From: Tomitella biformata AHU 1821
GTDB taxonomy: Bacteria; Actinomycetota; Actinomycetes; Mycobacteriales; Mycobacteriaceae
Direction of reading: 5' to 3'
Assembly: GCF_000524475.1 (NCBI RefSeq)
Contig: NZ_BAVQ01000003.1
Coordinates: forward strand, 1 to 64,000
Length of the DNA: 64,000 nucleotides
Below are positions 45,183 through 53,234 of this stretch, piece after piece. The position numbers and the translations under genes are program-made. The notes beneath the pieces are model-generated. The model searched no databases and was not told where the DNA came from. It saw nothing but the letters and a program-made list of their open reading frames with translations. Every line of letters begins with the position of its first letter. The first letter of the stretch is position 1.

Positions 45183-46615
45183 CCCTCGACGAGGCTCTCG
45201 ACAGGATCCACGCCAGCCCCGACGGCCCGCAGGTGGCGGCGTTTTTCGACTTTGACGGCACCATCGTGCACGGGTTCTCCGGCATCCACTTCTTCCGCGA
45301 CCGGCTGTTCGCGGGCAAGGTGGGCCCCGGCGAGCTGCTCGGCACCCTGCTCAACGGCGCCCGCGGCACCGACAGCGAGGCGGACTTCGAGCGCTTCGTC
45401 GCCGTCGCGTTCCGGGCCTGGGGCGGGCACACTGAGGCGGAGATGTCCACAGTGGGCCAGCACCTGTTCGAGAACACCCTCGCGGGCCTGATCTACCCGG
45501 AGGCCTGGCAGCTCATCCGCGCGCACGACGCGAAGGGCCACACCCTGGTGATCGCGTCGTCCGCGTCCAAGTTCCAGTTCGAGGCCGCCGCCCATGCCCT
45601 CGGCGTGGAGCACCTGCTGTACACCCCACTCGAGGTCCGGGACGGCGTGCTCACCGGGAAGGTCGATGGCAAGTCCCTCTGGCGCAGCGGCAAGGCCCGC
45701 GCCACCCGGGAGTTCGCCGAGGAGCATGGCATAGACACCGCCGCGAGCTTCACGTACTCGAACGGCGGGGAGGACGTCGAGTTCCTCAGCGTCGTCGGCA
45801 ATCCCACCGCCACCAACCCCGACAAGTCTCTGGCCGAGGACGCCGGCGCCCGCGACTGGCCCATCTTGCGCTTCCGCCCGCGCGGCACTCACAGCGTCAA
45901 GGACGTCGCCCGCACCGCCGCCGCGTTCGGCACTATGGTCGGCGCCGCCGGCGCGGGCGTCGGGCTCGGTTTGCTCAACCGCAACCGCAAGGTCGCCCTC
46001 GACACCATCACGTCCATGTCCGGAGAGATGGCCCTGGCCACCGCGGGCGTCGACATCCGCGTCATCGGCGAGGACCACGCATGGAGCCAGCGCCCCGCCG
46101 TGTTCATCTTCAACCACCAAAGCCAGCTCGACATCCTCGTGCTGGCCAAGCTGCTGCGCGAGGGCATCACCGGCGTCGCGAAGCAGGAGATCGCCACCGA
46201 CCCCATCCTCGGCGTGCCGCTGCGGCTGGCCGGCGCGACCTTCGTCGACCGGAAGAACTCGACCAAGGCCAAAGAGGCCCTGGGACCCGTCGTCGACACG
46301 CTGCGCGCCGGCACCTCCGTGATCATCGCGCCCGAGGGCACCAGGTCCCTCACCCCCTCGATCAACCCGTTCAAGAAGGGCGCCTTCCACATGGCGATGC
46401 AGGCCGGCGTGCCCATCGTGCCCGTGGTCCTGCGCAACACCGGAGAACTGATGTGGAAACATTCCACGCTGGTGCGGTCCGGCACTGTCGACGTGCTGGT
46501 GCATGAGCCCATCGACGTGAGCGGATGGCACGCCGACAATCTCGACGAGCACATCGCCGAGATCGAGGCCTTCTACCGGGACACGATCGCCAATTGGCCG
46601 AAGGGTGGACACTGA
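45179..46615 (+). CDS. plsC: HAD phosphatase / 1-acylglycerol-3-phosphate acyltransferase fusion
   Basis: A 478-aa bifunctional protein. Residues 15-245 are a HAD-IB (SerB-like) phosphatase with the nucleophile motif FFDFDGTIV. Residues 255-478 are a PlsC acyltransferase with HX4D in NHQSQLD, FVDRKNSTKA, and APEGTRSLTP. The acyltransferase would convert lysophosphatidate to phosphatidate; the HAD half may dephosphorylate a lipid phosphate, but that is unproven. The same fusion follows plsB in mycobacteria. It starts at a GTG that overlaps plsB (GTGA). Confidence 0.93.
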   Translation: MTLDEALDRIHASPDGPQVAAFFDFDGTIVHGFSGIHFFRDRLFAGKVGPGELLGTLLNGARGTDSEADFERFVAVAFRAWGGHTEAEMSTVGQHLFENTLAGLIYPEAWQLIRAHDAKGHTLVIASSASKFQFEAAAHALGVEHLLYTPLEVRDGVLTGKVDGKSLWRSGKARATREFAEEHGIDTAASFTYSNGGEDVEFLSVVGNPTATNPDKSLAEDAGARDWPILRFRPRGTHSVKDVARTAAAFGTMVGAAGAGVGLGLLNRNRKVALDTITSMSGEMALATAGVDIRVIGEDHAWSQRPAVFIFNHQSQLDILVLAKLLREGITGVAKQEIATDPILGVPLRLAGATFVDRKNSTKAKEALGPVVDTLRAGTSVIIAPEGTRSLTPSINPFKKGAFHMAMQAGVPIVPVVLRNTGELMWKHSTLVRSGTVDVLVHEPIDVSGWHADNLDEHIAEIEAFYRDTIANWPKGGH

Positions 46616-48182
46616 CTTGTCCGAGAACGAAGCGACGGCCGAGAACCACTCGGCCGCGCCGCAAGAACGCGAGATGTGGTCGCGCAGATCAGTCTTCATC
46701 CTCGCGGCGATCGGCTCGGCCGTCGGGCTCGGCAACATCTGGCGCTTCCCGTACGTGGCGTATGCCAACGGCGGCGGCGCGTTCATCATCCCGTATCTGA
46801 TCGCCCTGCTCACCGCGGGCATCCCGCTGCTGTTCCTGGACTACGCGATCGGCCACAAGTTCCGCGGCTCGCCCCCGCTGGCGTTCAAGCGCCTGCGCAA
46901 GCGCACCGAGGCCATCGGCTGGTGGCAGGTGGGCATCTGCTTCGTCATCTCCGTGTACTACGCGGTGATCATCGCGTGGGCGCTGCGCTACACGTTCTTC
47001 TCCCTCACGAGGGCCTGGGGCGACGACGCGGAGGGCTTCTTCGTCAAGGACTTCCTGAAGCAGTCCGACGCGAACTTCGGGTTCGACTACGTCGGCAACG
47101 TCGCCTGGCCGCTCATCCTGGTGTGGGTCGGCGTGATCGCGATCCTCGCGTTCGGCGTGCAGAAGGGCATCGGCGCGATCTCCCGGATCTTCGTCCCCGT
47201 CCTGATCCTGCTGTTCCTCGCGGTGGTCGTGCGCGCGCTGTTCCTGCCGGGCGCCGCCGCGGGCCTCGACGCGTTCTTCACCCCCGACTGGTCCGCGCTG
47301 ACGAACACCAGCGTGTGGATCGCCGCCTACGGGCAGATCTTCTTCTCGCTGTCGGTGGCGTTCGGCATCATGGTCACGTACTCGTCGTACTTGAAGCGCA
47401 AGACGAACCTCACCGGCTCCGGCCTGGTCGTCGGCTTCTCCAACAGCGCCTTCGAGATCCTCGCCGGGATCGGCGTGTTCGCCGCCCTCGGCTTCATGGC
47501 CTTCCAGGCGGGCGAGCCGGTCTCGGAGGTGGTGGACGGCGGCATCGGCCTCGCGTTCATCGCGTTCCCGACGATCATCTCCCAGATGCCGGGCGGCGCG
47601 CTGTTCGGCTTCCTGTTCTTCGGCTCCCTGGTGTTCGCCGGGTTCACGTCGCTGATCAGCATCTCGCAGGTGGTGATCGCGGCCGTCGAGGACAAGCTGA
47701 GCCTCGGCACCGTGCGCTCCACGCTGCTCGTCGGCGGCGCGTCGGCCATCGTCTCGGTGGCCTTGTTCCCCACCACCACCGGCCTGAACCTGCTCGACGT
47801 CGTCGACCACTTCGTCAACAGCTTCGGCATCGTCACCGTCGCACTGGTCGCGATCGTCACGGTGTCCTGGCTGCTGCGCAGCCTCCCCGCCCTGCAGCTG
47901 CACCTGAACTCGGTGTCCTCGTTCAAGCTGGGCCGGCTGTGGCAGGTGTGCGTCGGGCTGCTCACGCCGATCGTGCTCGGCTACATGATGATCAGCGAGT
48001 TCGTCGACGTGATCCGCAACGGCTACGGCGGGCTCCCCACGGTGCTCGTCGTGTCCGCCGGCTGGGCGGTGCAGGTCGCGATTATCGTGTTCGCGATCCT
48101 GCTCTCGCTGACCCCGTGGCGGCACTACGGCGACCGCGTGCCCGAGTACACCGACCCCGTCCCCGCAGGAGCCGTCAAATGA
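46605..48182 (+). CDS. metP: NSS-family Na+-dependent amino-acid transporter (MetP-like)
   Basis: A 525-aa integral membrane symporter of the neurotransmitter:sodium symporter family. The first helix carries the sodium-site signature AIGSAVGLGNIWRFPYVAYANGGGAF, and about twelve helices are evident. Followed by a 35-aa small subunit, it matches the MetPS methionine (and alanine) importer of Corynebacterium. The GTG at 46605 overlaps plsC by 11 bp; a TTG at 46617, with AAGGGTGG 8 nt upstream, may be the real start. Confidence 0.88.
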   Translation: MDTDLSENEATAENHSAAPQEREMWSRRSVFILAAIGSAVGLGNIWRFPYVAYANGGGAFIIPYLIALLTAGIPLLFLDYAIGHKFRGSPPLAFKRLRKRTEAIGWWQVGICFVISVYYAVIIAWALRYTFFSLTRAWGDDAEGFFVKDFLKQSDANFGFDYVGNVAWPLILVWVGVIAILAFGVQKGIGAISRIFVPVLILLFLAVVVRALFLPGAAAGLDAFFTPDWSALTNTSVWIAAYGQIFFSLSVAFGIMVTYSSYLKRKTNLTGSGLVVGFSNSAFEILAGIGVFAALGFMAFQAGEPVSEVVDGGIGLAFIAFPTIISQMPGGALFGFLFFGSLVFAGFTSLISISQVVIAAVEDKLSLGTVRSTLLVGGASAIVSVALFPTTTGLNLLDVVDHFVNSFGIVTVALVAIVTVSWLLRSLPALQLHLNSVSSFKLGRLWQVCVGLLTPIVLGYMMISEFVDVIRNGYGGLPTVLVVSAGWAVQVAIIVFAILLSLTPWRHYGDRVPEYTDPVPAGAVK

Positions 48183-48286
48183 GCACCTCCGCCATCGTGA
48201 TGATGATCGTGGCCCTGACCATGCTGTGGGGCGGGCTGATCCTCAGCATCCTGCACCTGCGCAGGCACCCCGACGAGGAGGAGTAG
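48179..48286 (+). CDS. metS: MetS-like small subunit
   Basis: A 35-aa single-pass membrane peptide: a hydrophobic helix (IVMMIVALTMLWGGLILSIL) followed by a charged tail HLRRHPDEEE. It matches the small subunit that accompanies MetP in actinobacteria and is needed for methionine uptake there. The ATG overlaps the metP stop by 4 bp (ATGA), so production is coupled to the large subunit. Confidence 0.9.
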   Translation: MSTSAIVMMIVALTMLWGGLILSILHLRRHPDEEE

Positions 48287-48315
48287 CGGCTTCCGTCGCC
48301 CCAGCCTGAACGGAA

Positions 48316-48351
48316 TCGCGGGCCCGTTGTCCATGGACAACGGGCCCGCGA
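48316..48351. terminator. Bidirectional terminator, metS / polA
   Basis: A perfect 36-bp palindrome, centred on ccatgg at 48331-48336, lies between two convergent genes. A short T-rich stretch (gtctttg) follows on the plus strand. Confidence 0.85.
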
Positions 48352-48367
48352 GTCTTTGTGCTGGCGC

Positions 48368-51118
48368 CTAGTGCGCGGCGAGATCCCAGGACGCGCCGAC
48401 GCCAACCGAGACGTCGAGCGGCACCGACAGCTTCATCGCGCCCGCCATCTCGCGGCGGACCAGCACCTCGACCTGCTCGCGCTCGGACTCGAGGATCTCG
48501 AGCACCAGCTCATCGTGGACCTGCAGCAGCATCCGCGACTGCACGCCGGCCTCCACCAGGGCCTTCTGCACGTTGATCATCGCGACCTTGATGATGTCCG
48601 CGGCGCTGCCCTGGATGGGGGCGTTGAGCGCCGCGCGCTCGGCGACGTCGCGGCGCTGGCGGTTGTCGCTGTTGAGGTCCGGCAGGTAGCGGCGGCGGCC
48701 GAACAGCGTCGACGTGTAGCCGTCCTTGCGGGCCTGCTCGACGACGGCGCGCAGGTAGTCGCGGACCGCGCCGAAGCGGGCGAAATACGCGTCCATCTGG
48801 GCCTTGGCCTCGTCGTTGCCAATCTTGAGCTGCTGCGCCAGGCCATAGGCGCTCAGGCCATACGCCAACCCGTAGGACATCGCCTTCACCCGGCTGCGCA
48901 ACTCCGGGGTGATCTCGTCGATGGGCACGCCGAACGCGCGCGAGCCGACGAAGCTGTGCAGGTCCTCGCCGGTGTTGAAGGCCTCGATCAGGCCCTCGTC
49001 GCCGGACAGGTGCGCCATGATGCGCATCTCGATCTGGCTGTAGTCCGCGGTGAGCAGGGTGTCGTAGCCCTTGCCGACGACGAAGCCGTGGCGGATGCGC
49101 CGGCCAGCCTCGGTGCGGACGGGGATGTTCTGGAGGTTCGGGTCGGTGGACGAGAGCCGGCCGGTCGCCGCGACGTTCTGGTTGAACGTGGTGTGGATGC
49201 GGCCGTCGTCGGCGATCGTCTTGAGCAGCCCGTCGACGGTGACCTTCATGCGTGTCGCGTCGCGGTGTTCCAGCAGGTGCTGCAGGAACGGGTGGCTGGT
49301 CTTCTCGAAGAGCGTCTCCAGCGCGGCGGCGTCGGTGGTGTAGCCGGTCTTGGTCTTCTTCGTCTTCGGCATGTCGAGCTTGTCGAACAGCACCACCTGC
49401 AGCTGCTTCGGCGAGCCGAGATTGACGCGCTCGTCGATGACCTCATAGGCGGCCTCGGCGGCCTCGTGCACGCGAGACGCGAAGTCCGACTGCAGATCCT
49501 GCAGCTGGTCCAGGTTCATCGCGATGCCGGTGGCCTCGCACTCCGCGAGGACCTGCAGCAGCGGCAGCTCCATGTCGGTGAGCAGGCTCGCGGAGTGGAT
49601 CTCCGTGAGCTCGGTGTCGAAGGCGGCGGCGAGGTCCAGCACGGCCTGCGCCCGCAGGATCTCCAGGCTCGCCTCCTTGGCGAGGCCCTCCGCGGGGGTC
49701 TCCTCCGCGTCCAGCAAGGACAGCTGGCCATCGCCGCCGTCCTCCACCCGCAGCTCCAGCTTGAGATAGCGCAGGGACAGGTCGTCGAGGTTGAAGCTGC
49801 GCTGGCCGGGGCGCAGCAGGTAGGCGGCCAGCGCGGTGTCGCTGGTGAGACCGCCGAGCGTCCAGCCGCGGCCGCGCAGCGCGTGGATCGCCCACTTCGC
49901 CTCGTGCAGCGCCTTCGGCTCCGCCTCGTCCGCGAGCCACTGGCCGAGCGACTTCTCGTCCTCCGGTGTCAGGTCGGAGGTCCGCACGTACCCGCACTCC
50001 CCGTCGGAGGCAGCGATGGCGATGGCCGTTGCGTCGGACCCGAACACCTTGTGCTCGCCGATGATGCCCAGCCCGTGGCGCGCGCCGGTCCGGGCGTGCG
50101 CGTCCAGCCACGCGGTCAACGCACCCGGCTCGACGGGTCCGCCGCGCACCGCGAAACCCTGCTCGGCCTCCGGCTCGGCGGACTCCAGGGTGTCGAACAG
50201 GCGCTTGCGCAGCGCCTCGAACTCCAGATCGTCGAACAGCGTGTGGATCTTCTCGCGGTCCCAGGGGGCGAGCTCGAGCTGGTCCGGGGTGTACTCGAGC
50301 TCCATGTCCCGCACCATCTCGGTGAGCTGGCGGTTGAGCTGCACCGTCGCCAGGTTCTCCCGCAGCGAGTCACCGACCTTGCCGCGTACCGCGTCCGCGT
50401 TCTCGATCAATCCGTCGAGGGAGCCGTACTCGCGGATCCACTTGGACGCCGTCTTCTCCCCCACCCCGGGGATGCCCGGCAGGTTGTCGCTGGGGTCCCC
50501 GCGCAGCGCCGCGTAGTCCGGGTACTGCTTGGGCGTCAGATTATATTTGCGCTCGACCTCTTCGGGCGTGAAGCGCGTCAGCTCCGAGACTCCCCGCATG
50601 GGGTAGAGCACGGTGACGTTCTCGGTGACCAGCTGCAGCGCGTCGCGGTCGCCGGTGCACACCAGCACCCGGTAGCCGAGCTGCTCGGCCTGGGTGACGA
50701 GGGTGGCGATGATGTCGTCCGCCTCGAAGCCCTCGACGGCCATCGTGGGGATGTTCATCGCGTGCAGGACCTCCCGTGCGAGGTCGATCTGCCCCTTGAA
50801 CTCGTCGGGCGTCTTCGCACGGTTCGCCTTGTACTCCGGGAACTGCGCGGCGCGGAACGTCTTGCGGGACACGTCGAACGCGGTCGCCACATGCGTCGGC
50901 TTCTCATCGCGCAACAGGTTGATCAGCATCGACGTGAAGCCGAACACCGCGTTCGTGGTCTGTCCCGTGCTGGTCTTGAAATTGTCCGGCGGGATCGCGT
51001 AGAACGCCCGGAACGCCATCGAGTGGCCGTCGATCAGGAGAAGCGTGGGCTTCTCGTCACCCGATTGGGCGGTCTCGGATGCGGGGGTGGATGCCGGGGC
51101 CTTCGCTGCTGGACTCAC
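48368..51118 (-). CDS. polA: DNA polymerase I
   Basis: PolA fills gaps in repair and replaces RNA primers. The N-terminal 5'-3' exonuclease (about 25-320) includes LLLIDGHSMAFRAFYA, EADDIIATL and GDRDALQLV. The central 3'-5' exonuclease-like region lacks the DxE metal motif, as in mycobacterial PolA, so proofreading is unlikely. The polymerase domain has TADYSQIEMRIMAHLSGD (motif A), KAMSYGLAYGLSAYGLAQ (O-helix) and LLQVHDELVLE (motif C). The GTG start is 7 bp after a -10, so the message is probably leaderless. Confidence 0.97.
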   Translation of the reverse strand: MSPAAKAPASTPASETAQSGDEKPTLLLIDGHSMAFRAFYAIPPDNFKTSTGQTTNAVFGFTSMLINLLRDEKPTHVATAFDVSRKTFRAAQFPEYKANRAKTPDEFKGQIDLAREVLHAMNIPTMAVEGFEADDIIATLVTQAEQLGYRVLVCTGDRDALQLVTENVTVLYPMRGVSELTRFTPEEVERKYNLTPKQYPDYAALRGDPSDNLPGIPGVGEKTASKWIREYGSLDGLIENADAVRGKVGDSLRENLATVQLNRQLTEMVRDMELEYTPDQLELAPWDREKIHTLFDDLEFEALRKRLFDTLESAEPEAEQGFAVRGGPVEPGALTAWLDAHARTGARHGLGIIGEHKVFGSDATAIAIAASDGECGYVRTSDLTPEDEKSLGQWLADEAEPKALHEAKWAIHALRGRGWTLGGLTSDTALAAYLLRPGQRSFNLDDLSLRYLKLELRVEDGGDGQLSLLDAEETPAEGLAKEASLEILRAQAVLDLAAAFDTELTEIHSASLLTDMELPLLQVLAECEATGIAMNLDQLQDLQSDFASRVHEAAEAAYEVIDERVNLGSPKQLQVVLFDKLDMPKTKKTKTGYTTDAAALETLFEKTSHPFLQHLLEHRDATRMKVTVDGLLKTIADDGRIHTTFNQNVAATGRLSSTDPNLQNIPVRTEAGRRIRHGFVVGKGYDTLLTADYSQIEMRIMAHLSGDEGLIEAFNTGEDLHSFVGSRAFGVPIDEITPELRSRVKAMSYGLAYGLSAYGLAQQLKIGNDEAKAQMDAYFARFGAVRDYLRAVVEQARKDGYTSTLFGRRRYLPDLNSDNRQRRDVAERAALNAPIQGSAADIIKVAMINVQKALVEAGVQSRMLLQVHDELVLEILESEREQVEVLVRREMAGAMKLSVPLDVSVGVGASWDLAAH

Positions 51119-51125
51119 GCCGATG

Positions 51126-51148
51126 AGTCTAGGCGGTGGCGCCGACAG
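51126..51148 (-). promoter_or_regulatory. RecA-independent (PafBC-type) damage promoter of polA
   Basis: On the minus strand CTGTCGGCG (51148-51140), an 8-bp gap and TAGACT (51131-51126) match TTGTCRGTG-N8-TANNNT with two differences in the upstream element. The GTG start is 7 bp after the -10. Weaker than the uvrA and uvrB sites, but spacing is exact. Confidence 0.55.
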
Positions 51149-51175
51149 TCACGCCCTCGCTCAGGCCATCCCGGC

Positions 51176-51796
51176 TCAGGACCCGCCGAGATTGTCGATG
51201 ACGACTTGGGCGACCGCGCGCATCGTGGTGCGCCGGTCCATCGCGGCCCGCTGGATCCACGCGAACGCCTCGGGCTCGGTCATGGCGTTGGACGCGATCA
51301 GCACAGACTTCGCCCGCTCCACCAGTTTGCGTGTCTCCAACCGCTCGGTCAGCGACTCCACCTCGCGCTCGAGCGCGTGCAGCTCCGCGAACCGGCTCAC
51401 CGCCAGCTCCATCGCCGGGATCAGATCCGCCTGGAAGAACGGCTTGACCAGGTAGGCCATCGCGCCGGCGTCCCGCGCCCGCTCGACGAGCTCGCGCTGG
51501 CTGAAAGCGGTGAGGATCACCACGGGCGCGATGCGGCGCGACGCGATCTCGGAGGCCGCGTCGATACCGTCGCGCCGGGGCATCTTCACGTCCATAATCA
51601 CCAGGTCCGGGCGCAGCTCGACGGCGAGGTCCACCGCCTGCTGCCCATCGGACGCCTCCCCCACCACGTCATAGCCCTCGTCGCGGAGCATCTCCACGAG
51701 GTCCATCCGGATCAGGGACTCATCCTCCGCGACCACGACCCGCCAAACCTTGCTGGGGCCGCCGGCCTTGCCGGACTGCGCGGACAGCAAGTCCAT
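51176..51796 (-). CDS. pdtaR: ANTAR response regulator PdtaR
   Basis: A 206-aa response regulator with an RNA-binding output. The receiver domain (about 17-135) has the acidic pair in VVVAEDESLI, the phospho-acceptor Asp in DLVIMDVKMP, and the switch residues in ILTAFS and YLVKPF. A coiled-coil linker leads to the C-terminal ANTAR domain (ETRKLVERAKSVLIASNAMTEPEAFAWIQRAAMD), which binds paired hairpins in mRNA to prevent termination. Its partner kinase PdtaS is not in this window. It is next to polA, as in M. tuberculosis (Rv1626). Confidence 0.95.
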   Translation of the reverse strand: MDLLSAQSGKAGGPSKVWRVVVAEDESLIRMDLVEMLRDEGYDVVGEASDGQQAVDLAVELRPDLVIMDVKMPRRDGIDAASEIASRRIAPVVILTAFSQRELVERARDAGAMAYLVKPFFQADLIPAMELAVSRFAELHALEREVESLTERLETRKLVERAKSVLIASNAMTEPEAFAWIQRAAMDRRTTMRAVAQVVIDNLGGS

Positions 51797-51870
51797 GGTC
51801 GGGGCGCTCCTTCAACTCTGCGGCTAGGCCCCAATTGGGACGGAAGTCCATCCTACGATGCGGGGTCGAT

Positions 51871-51899
51871 TTCCCCACGCCCGCACAGTCTTCTACACT
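51871..51899 (+). promoter_or_regulatory. Candidate promoter of tRNA-Leu
   Basis: TACACT (51894-51899) fits the TANNNT -10, with TTCCCC at 51871-51876 spaced 17 bp as a weak -35. The precursor would carry about 54 nt of 5' leader. Confidence 0.4.
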
Positions 51900-51959
51900 G
51901 AGACCTCGAGTGACGCGCTGCCCGGATTCCCGTCTGTGCGGCGCGCTCGCACGCAGGGA

Positions 51960-52033
51960 GCCCCCGTAGCCCAATTGGCAGAGGCAACGGATTCAAAACC
52001 CGTCCAGTGTCGGTTCGAGTCCGACTGGGGGCA
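51960..52033 (+). tRNA. tRNA-Leu (anticodon CAA)
   Basis: A 74-nt cloverleaf. The acceptor stem (51960-51966 with 52026-52032) has one G-U pair. The D arm is short (3 bp). The anticodon loop TTCAAAA places CAA at 51994-51996, and the T arm GTCGG-TTCGAGT-CCGAC is perfect. The discriminator is A, as expected for leucine. CCA is not encoded. Oddities are a 5-nt variable loop, although leucine tRNAs usually have a long class II arm, and an A-C mismatch closing the anticodon loop. It would read UUG codons. A strong terminator follows. Confidence 0.85.
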
Positions 52034-52049
52034 CAAGATCACACAGGTC

Positions 52050-52083
52050 AAAGGCACTATCCAGAATCTTGGATAGTGCCTTT
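52050..52083 (+). terminator. Intrinsic terminator after tRNA-Leu
   Basis: A perfect 14-bp stem with a 6-nt loop (gaatct at 52064-52069) merges into a T-rich tail. It is also positioned to stop the convergent 78-aa gene on the minus strand. Confidence 0.85.
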
Positions 52084-52144
52084 CCTATTTCAGCACGCAG
52101 AGCCTACGCAGCAAATTCAGCGGCGAACCGGTGGCCACACGCAG

Positions 52145-52381
52145 TTAGAGGGACTGCTCCCGGACAAACGTGGCGAACTGCTCCGAGATCACGTACTCGT
52201 CCCCATTGGCAGTTTTCCTAATCTGTGAACCCATCGTGTACGTGCCACTCGCGCCGATCACCCCGAGCTGCATCAGCCGGGGAACCAGGTGTGCCGGCAC
52301 CGGACCACTGGGGTTCGCAGCCAGCGCGGCCTTCGCGTCGACAGACATCCTGGACCAGGGGCGTTCATAGTTCGTCGTCAT
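52145..52381 (-). CDS. Small orphan protein (78 aa)
   Basis: I do not recognise this family. It is a soluble, slightly basic protein with two likely helices (SVDAKAALAANP and AHLVPRLMQLGVIG), a Gly/Thr turn (GASGTYTMGSQIRKT) and a C-terminal helix ISEQFATFVREQ, which together could form a small winged-helix-like domain. The ATG has no ribosome site. It lies just beyond a tRNA gene, between two hairpin terminators, a place where integrated DNA often accumulates, and it has no counterpart in the conserved neighbourhood that I recall. Confidence 0.5.
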   Translation of the reverse strand: MTTNYERPWSRMSVDAKAALAANPSGPVPAHLVPRLMQLGVIGASGTYTMGSQIRKTANGDEYVISEQFATFVREQSL

Positions 52382-52477
52382 GCCGACTAGCGTCGCTTAA
52401 GCAGCCAAAGTTTGTCCACTCCGCCGTTGGATCCTCCACCGAATCCACTCGTTGTTGATCAGCGGTGGGGGCACACA

Positions 52478-52519
52478 CAAAGAAGACGTCATCCGAACCA
52501 TTGGATGGCGCCTTCTTTG
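52478..52519. terminator. Hairpin terminator, septum lipoprotein gene
   Basis: A 17-bp stem with one mismatch and one wobble (52478-52494 with 52503-52519, 8-nt loop) lies 12 bp past the stop of the minus-strand lipoprotein gene. Its arms end in AAAG/CTTT, so it can act in both directions. Confidence 0.7.
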
Positions 52520-52530
52520 ACAATTGCCCG

Positions 52531-53103
52531 CTACCGGTTCGCCCCCCGCAGCGTGCCGGTCGTGCTCCCCGCCGGGTCGACGATGAGGCACAGGATCTCC
52601 CGGTCGCCCCCAGCCCACGAGGTCGACGTCGGGGTCAGCATAGAGATGTCGAGCTCAGATTCTGCATAGTCCATCCCCACAAAAGGCGCGAAGGCCTCCG
52701 CGCAGTACTCGTTCGCGGCGTCCGAGACCCCGGAGGAGCCGGGAAAGTCAGCGCCGATCATGTCCTTCTTCGCGAACAACTCGGACGCGTGGGGGCTCGA
52801 GCAGTCCACCGTGTTCTGATCGCCCTCCACGTCGCCGCCGCCGCCGATGATGTCGTCCGCCATACAGTCGCCCACCGAGAGCTCGAAGACGTCCACTGCG
52901 GCCGTGGTGGGCGCGGCACTGGTCCGGCTGGTGGTGGTGCTGCTCCCCGGGGACCGGCTCGTGGTGGCCGAGGTCGAATCCGTTGCCGCCGCATCGCTGC
53001 TGGCGGCGGTCGCGTCGCCGGCGGCTGTGGAGGTGCAGCCTGCCAGAACCAGCGTGGCGCATGCGGCGGTGGCCAGTGCTGCGGTTCGTGCGAGAGTTTT
53101 CAA
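52531..53103 (-). CDS. Lipoprotein with septum-formation domain
   Basis: A 190-aa secreted lipoprotein. The signal peptide (LARTAALATAACATLVLAGC) ends in the lipobox LAGC. A Ser/Thr/Ala linker of about 45 residues spans the wall. The mature domain matches the septum-formation family by its cysteine pattern: ELSVGDCM, TVDCSSPHASELF, EYCAEAF and REILCLI. The role of this domain is poorly known. I keep the TTG start because AGGAG stands six bases ahead of it. It is divergent to arfB. Confidence 0.8.
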   Translation of the reverse strand: MKTLARTAALATAACATLVLAGCTSTAAGDATAASSDAAATDSTSATTSRSPGSSTTTSRTSAAPTTAAVDVFELSVGDCMADDIIGGGGDVEGDQNTVDCSSPHASELFAKKDMIGADFPGSSGVSDAANEYCAEAFAPFVGMDYAESELDISMLTPTSTSWAGGDREILCLIVDPAGSTTGTLRGANR

Positions 53104-53222
53104 GTGACGCTCCTATCGGTACTGCGCCGGGCAGCGCCTGATCAGATGCGCAACCCCGCCGGAATGTTCCCAACTCCCCCATTATCCCGTCCGCGATCGC
53201 AGACCTGAGGTTGGCCACTCGC

Positions 53223-53228
53223 TAGGAT
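53223..53228 (+). promoter_or_regulatory. -10 element for a leaderless arfB transcript
   Basis: TAGGAT (TANNNT) ends 6 bp before the arfB ATG at 53235, and no ribosome-binding sequence lies between them. TTGG at 53211 is too close to be the -35. Confidence 0.55.
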
Positions 53229-53234
53229 CAAGCG

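Noticed and set aside
48356-51901. A 1181-codon open frame on the plus strand
   Set aside because: It mirrors polA and pdtaR on the opposite strand; the composition is typical of antisense frames in high-GC DNA.
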